Shown piece by piece: positions 6,799 to 12,978 of a DNA stretch of 20,648 nt. The stretch lies in the IMG/VR virus record IMGVR_UViG_3300028666_000120, positions 1 through 20,648 of that record; one strand, 5' to 3'. The notes beneath the pieces were generated by a model, which saw only the letters and a program-made list of their open reading frames with translations, searched no databases and was not told the DNA's origin. The DNA is from a virus. Position 1 is the first letter of the stretch. The number at the start of each line of letters is the position of its first letter. Both the position numbers and the translations under genes were made by a program.

Positions 6799-6970
6799 AC
6801 TCATACCTCTCCAGTTTATTGTCGAGCGTCCGGATTGCAATCCCGAGCGCGTTTGCCGTCGCCGTTTTATTGAACCGAAAAAATCGGTAGGCCTTCAAAA
6901 TCACCTGGCGCTCGATCGCATCTAATGTGACCCCTGGTGACCATTGGATCGGGCTGTTTAAATCATTCAT
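6518..6970 (-). CDS. Fis-type HTH protein coupled to the portal gene
   Basis: The 150-residue product has a Fis-family helix-turn-helix at about residues 15-58 (TLDAIERQVILKAYRFFRFN, then KTATANALGIAIRTLDNKL), the fold also used by NtrC-type activators. A charged helical stretch follows (ERAKLDAEQAERNRDF). The start ATG at 6970 overlaps the portal stop (ATGA) and has GGAGG 5 nt upstream. It lacks an ATPase or receiver domain, so it is a stand-alone DNA-binding protein, possibly a late-gene regulator (inference). The C-terminal 25 residues (ERTQVQTVLSGQ onward) are read out of frame across the SEC-C motif and are probably not conserved. Confidence 0.68.
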   Translation of the reverse strand: MNDLNSPIQWSPGVTLDAIERQVILKAYRFFRFNKTATANALGIAIRTLDNKLERYEYDDKERAKLDAEQAERNRDFLNRQRGIPRPSINDSPEEREAQRKALLPGADARMRLEPAPEAIAQSPVSLPERTQVQTVLSGQTPSRHSRRSR

Positions 6971-8553
6971 TTCTTCCTCCAAACTCTCAATGCGTTTTCC
7001 TTCTTCCCGGTGCGCGAGCTGAGCTCGACCGTGGGCTCCGGCGTTCTTGAGTCCTCCCGGTCCGCGCCCGGATCTGCTGTATCGGTGTCGTCCTTCGGGT
7101 TGTGCGTGCCCTCTTCGACGATGTCCGCGGCTTCCGGGTCGTTCATGTCCAGCGCGTCTTGGCTTGTGTCGAGCTTCACGTCAAAGAGATTCCCCTTGTT
7201 GCAGGCGTCCCGGTATTCTTGGTTACTGATCCGGCCCGAGTCGGCCGCGGCTTGCAGGCGCGTGAACTTCTGCGTTTTGACAGTCTCCTCATCGACGGCC
7301 GAGAGAACGCGGAGGGGTTTGAATTCGAGCTCGAGATCATCAGGGATATACCCAAAAAGCTTTTGGCAACGGATTTCAACCAACCGAAGGGCGTCGAACT
7401 TGAGCTTATTTCTCACCTGGGACTCGATCATGGAGTTGTAGTTCTCCATATCGTTCTGGTCCGCGTTCCCGAGCGAGCTTGAGCTATCGCTGGATCCGAA
7501 GAGCTTTGAAACGGGGAAGCCCAATTCCGCAGCAAGCTGCCGGCGGTTCTGGAGCTGGACCTCCGAGAGCCCGGCAAACGAAAGCTGCTTTTGCTCCCAA
7601 TCGTCCTCGCTATCCATGACAACGGCATGCTGGAAATTCTTCTGCATGTTCATCTTCATGGCCGTTTCGCGAACCTTGTTCTGCGCACCCGGCTGGAGTA
7701 GTGTGTTCACGAGATTTTTGATTTTGTAGTAATCGACCTTGAACTCGTCCAAGACCTCGAACGTCAAGTCCGAGGCCTTGAGGTATTGATTGAGCGCCCG
7801 AACAATGCCCTCGACGACCGAGAATCCCCAGCCGCGGAGCCGCGGGCGAACGAAGCTCGGAGCGTCTAGGCCCTTAAGCCGCATGACGCGCGACTTGTGA
7901 ATTTTCTCCGCATAGTAATCGTAGAACTCAAACTCCTCCGTTTGGATCTCCGGATCATACCCTTCGGTATTCTGCTTGTCCCAAAACAGCTCCCACATAT
8001 CGACCGCGCGGAATTGGAGATCCGTATCCGGTCCGATCGAATCGAGATCAAGCGGTTCCGCCGGGTCCTGATCGCCGACCAGGATGATGATGCCACCCCC
8101 ACCGAAGAGACGCGTCCACTTGGCGCCCTTGCCTAACGTGCCGAGGTCATCGTCGCGCTCCATACTGTTTTGGAGATCTTTGATCTGGTTTTCGTCGAGC
8201 TGTTTGGACTTGATCGTGATTCCGCCGCGGAGCCCGTCATCCACGGGGAGATCCACTACACGTTGGATCAGCCCGATCTCGCAATAAAGCTGCGAGAGGA
8301 CCTGTCGGAAGTTTGAAATGAAGTACCAGCGCAGGTTATCAAAGATCGTCGTCGTATCTGAAAGCTGTTCATACGATCCTTGTCCTTGCGGGGTGCCGGG
8401 AAGTCCGAATGGGCTGAATCCTGCGTAGTTCGGTCCGCATCCGAATCCGTTTTCAACGGAGGCAAGCGAGTTCTTTGAAACGTCCGCCTCGACTTGCGGG
8501 ACAATCGCCGAGCTCTTCGCCGTGGATTTCGATTTACGTTTTACCTTTGCCAT
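6967..8553 (-). CDS. Portal protein (DUF1073 / PF06381 family)
   Basis: This 528-residue protein has the layout of the DUF1073 portal group: QVLSQLYCEIGLIQRVVDLPVDD near residue 90, GGGGIIILVGDQDPAEPL near 150, RLRGWGFSVVEGIVRALNQY near 240, and the FPVSKLFGSSDSSSSLGNAD clip segment near 350. An acidic low-complexity C-terminal tail runs from about 480. The portal ring is the DNA entry channel, and TerL lies immediately upstream, so the order TerL-portal-gpF is as expected. Pfam now names this family after an anti-CBASS protein, but I see no 2H phosphodiesterase HxT/S pair here, so no anti-defence activity is claimed. The start is ATG 8553. Confidence 0.88.
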   Translation of the reverse strand: MAKVKRKSKSTAKSSAIVPQVEADVSKNSLASVENGFGCGPNYAGFSPFGLPGTPQGQGSYEQLSDTTTIFDNLRWYFISNFRQVLSQLYCEIGLIQRVVDLPVDDGLRGGITIKSKQLDENQIKDLQNSMERDDDLGTLGKGAKWTRLFGGGGIIILVGDQDPAEPLDLDSIGPDTDLQFRAVDMWELFWDKQNTEGYDPEIQTEEFEFYDYYAEKIHKSRVMRLKGLDAPSFVRPRLRGWGFSVVEGIVRALNQYLKASDLTFEVLDEFKVDYYKIKNLVNTLLQPGAQNKVRETAMKMNMQKNFQHAVVMDSEDDWEQKQLSFAGLSEVQLQNRRQLAAELGFPVSKLFGSSDSSSSLGNADQNDMENYNSMIESQVRNKLKFDALRLVEIRCQKLFGYIPDDLELEFKPLRVLSAVDEETVKTQKFTRLQAAADSGRISNQEYRDACNKGNLFDVKLDTSQDALDMNDPEAADIVEEGTHNPKDDTDTADPGADREDSRTPEPTVELSSRTGKKENALRVWRKK

Positions 8554-8559
8554 ATCCCC

Positions 8560-9921
8560 TCACAACACATCGGCAAGCGAACGCCCGCCTGCCAGTTCAT
8601 TGAACGCACCCGAGAACACGTCCACGATATCGTCGTGCCCAATGCCCTCTTCCCCGAAATTCTCAATCTCCGTGAAAAACTCTTCGTTCCACGGCGCGCG
8701 CTTCACCATGACGTTCCCTACCTCGGATTGCGCCGATACCGGCTTTGCGCGCGTCAATTTGTCGCTGGTAGGTTTCCTAATTCTTACATCATAGCCGGCC
8801 AGCATCCGCACGAAGTTTTCCGCATCCGCCACACCCGCACTCCCGGGGTCCTGCTCCCCGACCACGGGGACAGACACCGAATCATGGCTTGCGGTATTTA
8901 AGATCAGCCGCTCAACCTGGGCCGGACTGTCTCGCATGGATTTGAGATCCACCACACAGACCCGGTTGTTCGGGTATTTGTACATGAGAAGCCCACGCGT
9001 CCAATCCGGGTCGGGATTCTTTTCATGGGGCTTCGTCGCCGCCCGATCCCAGTAGCGCACGGATTGGATCCATCCCGCTGGGACCGCATCCACGATCTCA
9101 AACCACTCGCGGCGGAACATGGTGCCGGCCGATGCGCGGATATTCCAATTCCCATCCAAAAGACGTCCGCGATCAACTCGATTCAAGGCGAGAAGATTGC
9201 CCAGATAGGCTGGGTCTTTTTTCATCAGAATCTTGTTGTCCTGAAGTTTAGAAGGAATAAAGGTGATGCTTTTGGGCTGGATTTCCTCGCCATGGCCATA
9301 GGCGTGATAAATTTCTTCAGGCGAGTCGGCCCAGACCATCTCATCATTGCGACGGATGAAGTACCGAAGCACTCCAGAGCGTTCTCGAATGGGAAAGCCG
9401 TCCTCACCGATCCACCAGTCAATCCATCGGCGAACAAATGAATCAGGGTCCGGGTTAGTAGTCGCTCGAATCCTCGGCTTCACCCCCGATGTTGAACGAT
9501 TGCGGCTCAGCATGTAGGTGACCTGGGCTTCGGTGAAATGCGTGAGCTCATCAAAGCCGATCCACGGGATCTGAGCCCCTTGATAATTGAGGACATCCTT
9601 GTCGTGCTCGAGATGAGAAAACCCGAGGGCCATCCCACCAGGAAACTTCCACTCAAGCAACGCTTCTCTAGGCCGAGCTCCCAGGAGCGGGTAAATGGTC
9701 ATGCTCTCGTCCCAGAGTCCACCCTCGTTTCGGACTTGAACACTGGTCCTTCGGAAGATCGTCCCGCCAAATCGGGGATTGTGATAATGCCGGAGCGGAT
9801 CAAGAAGAAGCCCATAGGACTTTCCACCCCCCGCAGCTCCTCCGAAGATCGCGATATCTGCCTGCGTGGACAAAAACTGCGTCTGCGGGCCCGGTTGGGG
9901 TTCGATTTTAATCGCTTCCAT
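8560..9921 (-). CDS. Terminase large subunit
   Basis: This 453-residue protein is a complete large terminase. The N-terminal ATPase has a Walker A loop GGAAGGGKS at residues 27-35 and a Walker B with catalytic acid, WIGFDE, at 120-125. The C-terminal RNase H-like nuclease has its metal-binding acidic residues in RYWDRAA (about 295), VGEQDPGSAG (about 360) and GHDDIVDVFSGAF (about 430). It pumps DNA into the prohead and cuts concatemers, working with TerS and the portal. It overlaps the methyltransferase end by 14 nt and is followed 6 nt later by the portal gene. Length and motif order are normal. Confidence 0.93.
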   Translation of the reverse strand: MEAIKIEPQPGPQTQFLSTQADIAIFGGAAGGGKSYGLLLDPLRHYHNPRFGGTIFRRTSVQVRNEGGLWDESMTIYPLLGARPREALLEWKFPGGMALGFSHLEHDKDVLNYQGAQIPWIGFDELTHFTEAQVTYMLSRNRSTSGVKPRIRATTNPDPDSFVRRWIDWWIGEDGFPIRERSGVLRYFIRRNDEMVWADSPEEIYHAYGHGEEIQPKSITFIPSKLQDNKILMKKDPAYLGNLLALNRVDRGRLLDGNWNIRASAGTMFRREWFEIVDAVPAGWIQSVRYWDRAATKPHEKNPDPDWTRGLLMYKYPNNRVCVVDLKSMRDSPAQVERLILNTASHDSVSVPVVGEQDPGSAGVADAENFVRMLAGYDVRIRKPTSDKLTRAKPVSAQSEVGNVMVKRAPWNEEFFTEIENFGEEGIGHDDIVDVFSGAFNELAGGRSLADVL

Positions 9922-12025
9922 GCACCTGTTTTTTCATCTTCGGAATCGCGTGATAAATCCGCTTCTCCGCAATCTGCACATACTCCGCCTCGCGCTCAAT
10001 CCCCACGAAGCGCATGCCCTCTTCGAGAGCGGCAACGCCTGTGGTTCCACTGCCAGTGAAGGGATCGAGGACCTGGCCGCCGGGAGGGGTGATCATCCGG
10101 ATCAGGTAGCGCATGAGTTTGATGGGCTTAATTGTTGGATGTGTATTGCTGCTCGGAGATGCGCCTACGCTTCTTATCTCGAACTGCCCGGCGAGAAGAG
10201 CATGGTTTGCATTCGAAACATAATCCGTCTGGACGTTCGTAGTATTCGCGAACGTGTCTGAACACCTTGCAAGTTCCGCAAGGCTTCCACCACTCACCGT
10301 CAACAAGTTTGCATCCTGAATGCTCGCGCTTGTGTTCAAGCGCGCTAACCAGCTCAAGGTTTTCGATCTGATTGTCGAGCTTAATTTCGTTTTTGTGGTG
10401 GATCTGGTGCTTCGATGGGATTGGGCCGAAGTGTCGCTCCCAAACAACGTCATGTTCCATTCGGTAACGGAGCTGCTCATTGTCCCAGATACGCCTATAA
10501 CCCTTGGAGGTGAGCTGGCCGTATCCACCAGGAGCTGAGCTTTTAGGTCCGCACTTTCCCATGGCCCAAGGCTTACTTGAATTGCCTCGGTACCGTCAAG
10601 CCCCTCGCATCCCGCGTTGCGTTCGCGCTTGCTGGGCTTTGCGCAGTAGAAAAAGCGGGAAGCACCGCCGAAATCATTCCTGACAACTTGAGGACCTCCT
10701 CCCGGAGCGAGCGCAACGTTTGTTGTTTTGGTTGATTTCTGTTTTGGATTTCCGCCTCGCGCATGCGAAAGACCACTCTGCCGATCCATCTCGGCAATCG
10801 CGCATTCGATGTCGCATTGACCGTCGGTGCAGTAAGGCGTGTGGGATAGGACGAGATTCGCGGGGAATCGGCCTTGATTCGGATTAATGGGAAGACCTTT
10901 ATAATGCTCTTTTGTCCATTTATCTTGTGCATAAGTGCTCCTTGATTTAGAGCTTCCGATAAATCTATTTGGATCTCCTTCTTTTGAAGTTCCAACCCGG
11001 CACCCATCCACATTGATCGCGCCCGTTCCCCACCGCTGCACATTCGCGGCAACGGTTTTCTCGGAGCAGGGCTTTCGAACTAAGATCCAGTGCTCGGATG
11101 CGGGCTTGAGACCGCCGTTATACCATCCGTTCGCTTGGGGTTTTCCACAGACTTGACATGCCCTCAGGAACTGACTAGATCCTTCGGATGCCGAAAGAAA
11201 TGCGTCCGTGTGATCATTGCGGGAAGCCCGTTTATCGCTATCCGAGCGAGTGGTTCTTGTCTGTCTCCTGCTCAGCTCCTTGTCGTTTTGCTTTGATGGC
11301 GAGACGCAATCGGGGGGAGAACAATCCAGATTGGAAGGGCGGCCGATATCTTGAGCCCGAGAAGGGATACGTTCTGATTCGCAATCCAGCGCACCACCGC
11401 GCTCGACAAAATGGCTACGTTCTTGAGCACATTGTGGTGATGGAGAAGGTCCTTGGGCGCAGACTGAATCCGGGCGAAGTGGTTCACCATAAGAATCACC
11501 AGACGGCAGACAATCGTCCCGAGAACCTAGAACTCCATGCTTCGAATGGAGAGCATCTTCGAGAAGAAGGGCACCATCGAAAGAAACAGGATCCGTGTCG
11601 ATGCGGCCGTGAGGCAATAGCTCGTGGCTATTGTGATCGATGCTATGCGTACTGGCGCCGCACTGGCAAAACTCGCCCGACTTCGCCCGATTTAAGGCGC
11701 TCGACTTAGGGAAGCCTGACCCAAAGAGGTGAGTCACAATATCCCGAACCTCAAACCCCGCATCCTCAAGCGCGGTCGCCGTCCAGTGACTCGTTCGGGG
11801 AAGCGCCCAGACCAGGCCATGCGCACCGGGCTTCAGGACACGAAGGCATTCGCTCATCACCTCGCGCATCCAAGCGATCCACTGATCGCGTCCGCCCTTG
11901 TCGCCGTCCCAGTCCTTGCCCATGAACGAGATGCCCGCAGGCGGATCGGTTGCGAGCGCGTCGATCGAATCGGGCGCAAGCTTCCTCAGTTCGGTCAGGC
12001 AATCGCCGTGGAGGATTTCAGTCAC
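9908..12025 (-). CDS. Beta-class DNA methyltransferase interrupted in frame by two HNH genes
   Basis: About 705 residues, against roughly 400 for relatives. The core reads in beta-class order: motif IV as ATDPPAGISFMGKDWD (27-42), SECLRVLKPGAHGLVWALPR, GSGFPKS (102-108), GGLKPASEHWILVRKP and GTGAINVDGCRVG (TRD region), HPTIKPIKLMRYLIRM (motif X), and DPFTGSGTTG with FVGIERE (motif I, SAM binding). It would methylate adenine-N6 or cytosine-N4. Residues about 109-279 lie over the antisense HNH gene and 489-633 over the same-strand HNH gene; both stretches are Ser/Arg-rich and unlike the family. Removing them leaves about 389 residues. DPPA replaces the usual DPPY. GTG 12025 overlaps the terS stop region and has GGGAGCGAGGCG upstream; ATG 12043 is an alternative. 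Confidence 0.85.
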   Translation of the reverse strand: MTEILHGDCLTELRKLAPDSIDALATDPPAGISFMGKDWDGDKGGRDQWIAWMREVMSECLRVLKPGAHGLVWALPRTSHWTATALEDAGFEVRDIVTHLFGSGFPKSSALNRAKSGEFCQCGASTHSIDHNSHELLPHGRIDTDPVSFDGALLLEDALHSKHGVLGSRDDCLPSGDSYGEPLRPDSVCAQGPSPSPQCAQERSHFVERGGALDCESERIPSRAQDIGRPSNLDCSPPDCVSPSKQNDKELSRRQTRTTRSDSDKRASRNDHTDAFLSASEGSSQFLRACQVCGKPQANGWYNGGLKPASEHWILVRKPCSEKTVAANVQRWGTGAINVDGCRVGTSKEGDPNRFIGSSKSRSTYAQDKWTKEHYKGLPINPNQGRFPANLVLSHTPYCTDGQCDIECAIAEMDRQSGLSHARGGNPKQKSTKTTNVALAPGGGPQVVRNDFGGASRFFYCAKPSKRERNAGCEGLDGTEAIQVSLGPWESADLKAQLLVDTASSPPRVIGVSGTMSSSVTEWNMTLFGSDTSAQSHRSTRSTTKTKLSSTIRSKTLSWLARLNTSASIQDANLLTVSGGSLAELARCSDTFANTTNVQTDYVSNANHALLAGQFEIRSVGASPSSNTHPTIKPIKLMRYLIRMITPPGGQVLDPFTGSGTTGVAALEEGMRFVGIEREAEYVQIAEKRIYHAIPKMKKQVHGSD
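10128..10562 (-). CDS. HNH homing endonuclease-like protein nested in the methyltransferase
   Basis: This 144-residue protein is read in a different frame of the same strand as the methyltransferase. An N-terminal basic segment is followed by MEHDVVWERHFGPIPSKHQI, HHKNEIKLDNQIENLEL and EHKREH, the HNH_3-type pattern (His55-His56, Asn58, Asn68). A C-terminal zinc site (CGTCKV...CFECKPCSS) and a basic tail end it. Its stop (TAA, 10128-10130) lies inside the conserved HPTIKP codons of the methyltransferase, as if the gene borrowed its end from the target. No clear ribosome site precedes ATG 10562. It is probably a free-standing mobile endonuclease. No ribozyme-sized spare sequence is left, so it is not a group I intron ORF. 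Confidence 0.78.
   Translation of the reverse strand: MGKCGPKSSAPGGYGQLTSKGYRRIWDNEQLRYRMEHDVVWERHFGPIPSKHQIHHKNEIKLDNQIENLELVSALEHKREHSGCKLVDGEWWKPCGTCKVFRHVREYYERPDGLCFECKPCSSRRAVRDKKRRRISEQQYTSNN
11153..11181 (+). promoter_or_regulatory. Candidate sigma70-type promoter for the plus-strand HNH gene
   Basis: A perfect TTGACA (11153-11158) is followed by 17 nt and TAGATC (11176-11181), a weak -10. Transcription would begin about 7 nt further on, at or near the ATG at 11188, giving a leaderless message. The absence of a ribosome site before this ATG fits that. The weak -10 limits confidence. Confidence 0.35.
11188..11709 (+). CDS. HNH homing endonuclease-like protein antisense to the methyltransferase
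   Basis: This is the only convincing plus-strand gene. The 173-residue product has a zinc finger (CDHCGKP at 8-14, CSAPC at 28-32), a NUMOD-like GENNPDWKGGRY segment (43-54), the HNH core (NGYVLEHIVVMEKVLGRRL at 75-93, then HHKNH at 100-104 and NRPENLEL at 109-116) and a second Cys cluster (CRCGREAIARGYCDRC). Such enzymes nick or cut a target and are copied into it. It lies wholly within the methyltransferase gene on the opposite strand, and its TAG stop uses bases of the conserved GFPKS codons. The methyltransferase frame stays open across it. No Shine-Dalgarno sequence is seen; see the promoter entry. Confidence 0.85.
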   Translation: MPKEMRPCDHCGKPVYRYPSEWFLSVSCSAPCRFALMARRNRGENNPDWKGGRYLEPEKGYVLIRNPAHHRARQNGYVLEHIVVMEKVLGRRLNPGEVVHHKNHQTADNRPENLELHASNGEHLREEGHHRKKQDPCRCGREAIARGYCDRCYAYWRRTGKTRPTSPDLRRST

Positions 12026-12572
12026 GTTTCGCCTCGCTCCCATTCGCAGGGACCGTCACCACCACTTGAATGGCGCCGCCATCTTTTCCGGTTAGCTCCA
12101 CCTTGTCCGTAAAAAGTTTCAGATGCCTTCCCAGAAGCTCAAGCGCGCGCGGCTTGTCCCAGAACTTCACTTTCTTGGTGAGGCCGATCGCATGTTTTTG
12201 ATCGCCCTGTCCGTCAAAGATCTCGCTCACCTCAAGGCCAGCGATGGCACGCCGAACATCCTCGGGGATATCCTTCAGCGGCTTCAGCTGTCCCATCTCA
12301 TCGAAGGCTTCCGAAACATCAACGGTCGCGATCCGAAGGAGTTCATGGAGAACGCGGTCGGCGGTAATCGCGGTCCGCTTAGATCGTTGATCCAGAAGCT
12401 CCTGAAGCCTCTCCGTAATGTTCGGTCTTGTTAGGATCTCGGAAGCCTGACTCCTGGCGCTTTTCTCGCTGTAGCCCGCGCGGATCGCAGCTTGGCTCGC
12501 ATTGAGGTCGATGATGTATTCCTGGCAGAACCGCTCCTGTTGCGGAGTCAGCTTGCCCTCTCGTTTAGCCAT
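12018..12572 (-). CDS. Terminase small subunit (Terminase_2 type)
   Basis: The 184-residue product starts MAKREGKLTPQQERFCQEYI and has the N-terminal HTH of Terminase_2 small subunits (NASQAAIRAGYSEKSARSQA, ILTRPNITERLQELL). A middle oligomerisation region follows (VLHELLRIATVDVSEAFDE), and the C-terminus ends VKLEKV-like beta (KVELTGKDGGAIQVVVTVP). TerS rings bind the packaging start site and load TerL. A longer frame to TTG 12614 is open but covers the palindromic site, so ATG 12572 is preferred although its ribosome site is weak. It overlaps the methyltransferase by 8 nt. Location two genes before terL, separated by a methyltransferase, is common in phages. Confidence 0.85.
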   Translation of the reverse strand: MAKREGKLTPQQERFCQEYIIDLNASQAAIRAGYSEKSARSQASEILTRPNITERLQELLDQRSKRTAITADRVLHELLRIATVDVSEAFDEMGQLKPLKDIPEDVRRAIAGLEVSEIFDGQGDQKHAIGLTKKVKFWDKPRALELLGRHLKLFTDKVELTGKDGGAIQVVVTVPANGSEAKRD

Positions 12573-12603
12573 GAATCCATGGTAATTCCTGCCGGAACTT
12601 TTT

Positions 12604-12630
12604 GCCAGCGACAAATTGTCGTTTGCAGAT
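12604..12630. promoter_or_regulatory. Candidate operator, copy 2 (27-bp palindrome upstream of terS)
   Basis: The core CGACAAATTGTCG (12609-12621) is a perfect 6+1+6 inverted repeat centred at 12615. With flanks it matches 3171-3197 at 24 of 27 positions in reverse complement. It lies about 35 nt upstream of the terS ATG. A second GTTTGCAG (12648-12655) repeats 12621-12628 at a 27-bp spacing. Confidence 0.5.
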
Positions 12631-12656
12631 GCGAGCGCCGATTTGGCGTTTGCAGG

Positions 12657-12866
12657 CTAGATTTCTTGCTCGCCTAGTCTCAAAATATCAGCCGAAATTG
12701 ATCGCGGAGTATAATCGCACGAGCGTTGAGGCTTTGTTCTCGCGGACTCGGCGGCAAGATCTCGTGCTTTCACGAATCCGGCTTTAAATGCATCGGTATG
12801 ATAGCACCCGCCAGCGCAGGGGCATTTATCGCTGTATTCCCGAGCCAGCTTCTCGATGAGATTCAT
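12657..12866 (-). CDS. Small hypothetical protein
   Basis: This 69-residue protein starts MNLIEKLAREYSDKCPCAGG and includes CPCAGGCYHTDAFKAGF, a Cys/His cluster that might bind a metal. A basic helical middle follows. The ribosome site AAGGAAG lies 6 nt before the ATG. The start overlaps the upstream membrane-protein gene by 41 nt. I do not recognise a family. The gene ends 84 nt before the terS start, and the gap holds the palindrome and the GTTTGCAG repeats. Confidence 0.6.
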   Translation of the reverse strand: MNLIEKLAREYSDKCPCAGGCYHTDAFKAGFVKARDLAAESARTKPQRSCDYTPRSISADILRLGEQEI

Positions 12867-12978
12867 TTTGTTCTTCCTTTACGATCTTGTAACCACAAAT
12901 CCGAAGCGCGGACCAAACAAGCGCGATCGTAGCGATTATGATCTTCAGTTCATAGAGGTATTCGCCAAATAAGGTCAC
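12826..12978 (-). CDS. Small one-helix membrane protein
   Basis: This is a 50-residue ORF with GTG start at 12978 that overlaps the ParB stop (GTGA). Residues about 11-31 (LKIIIATIALVWSALRICGY) form one hydrophobic helix. They are preceded by MTLFGEYLYE and followed by a charged tail (KIVKEEQNESHREAG). One transmembrane segment with a cytoplasmic charged end is plausible. The G-rich run before the start could serve as ribosome site. It may be a small phage membrane protein (holin-like or exclusion), but nothing specific is seen. The large out-of-frame overlap with the next gene lowers confidence. Confidence 0.5.
   Translation of the reverse strand: MTLFGEYLYELKIIIATIALVWSALRICGYKIVKEEQNESHREAGSGIQR

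Noticed and set aside
6967-8553. Anti-CBASS (Acb1) activity of the portal-family protein
   Set aside because: The family name is shared, but the 2H phosphodiesterase HxT/S pair is not visible; the protein has portal layout and context.
10573-11052. 159-codon minus-strand ORF inside the methyltransferase
   Set aside because: Overlaps conserved methyltransferase motifs (GTGAINVDGC, PANLVLSH) in another frame and has no domain of its own.
9908-12043. Group I intron or intein in the methyltransferase
   Set aside because: Each HNH ORF fills nearly the whole insert, leaving no room for a ribozyme, and no Hint-type splicing motifs are seen.
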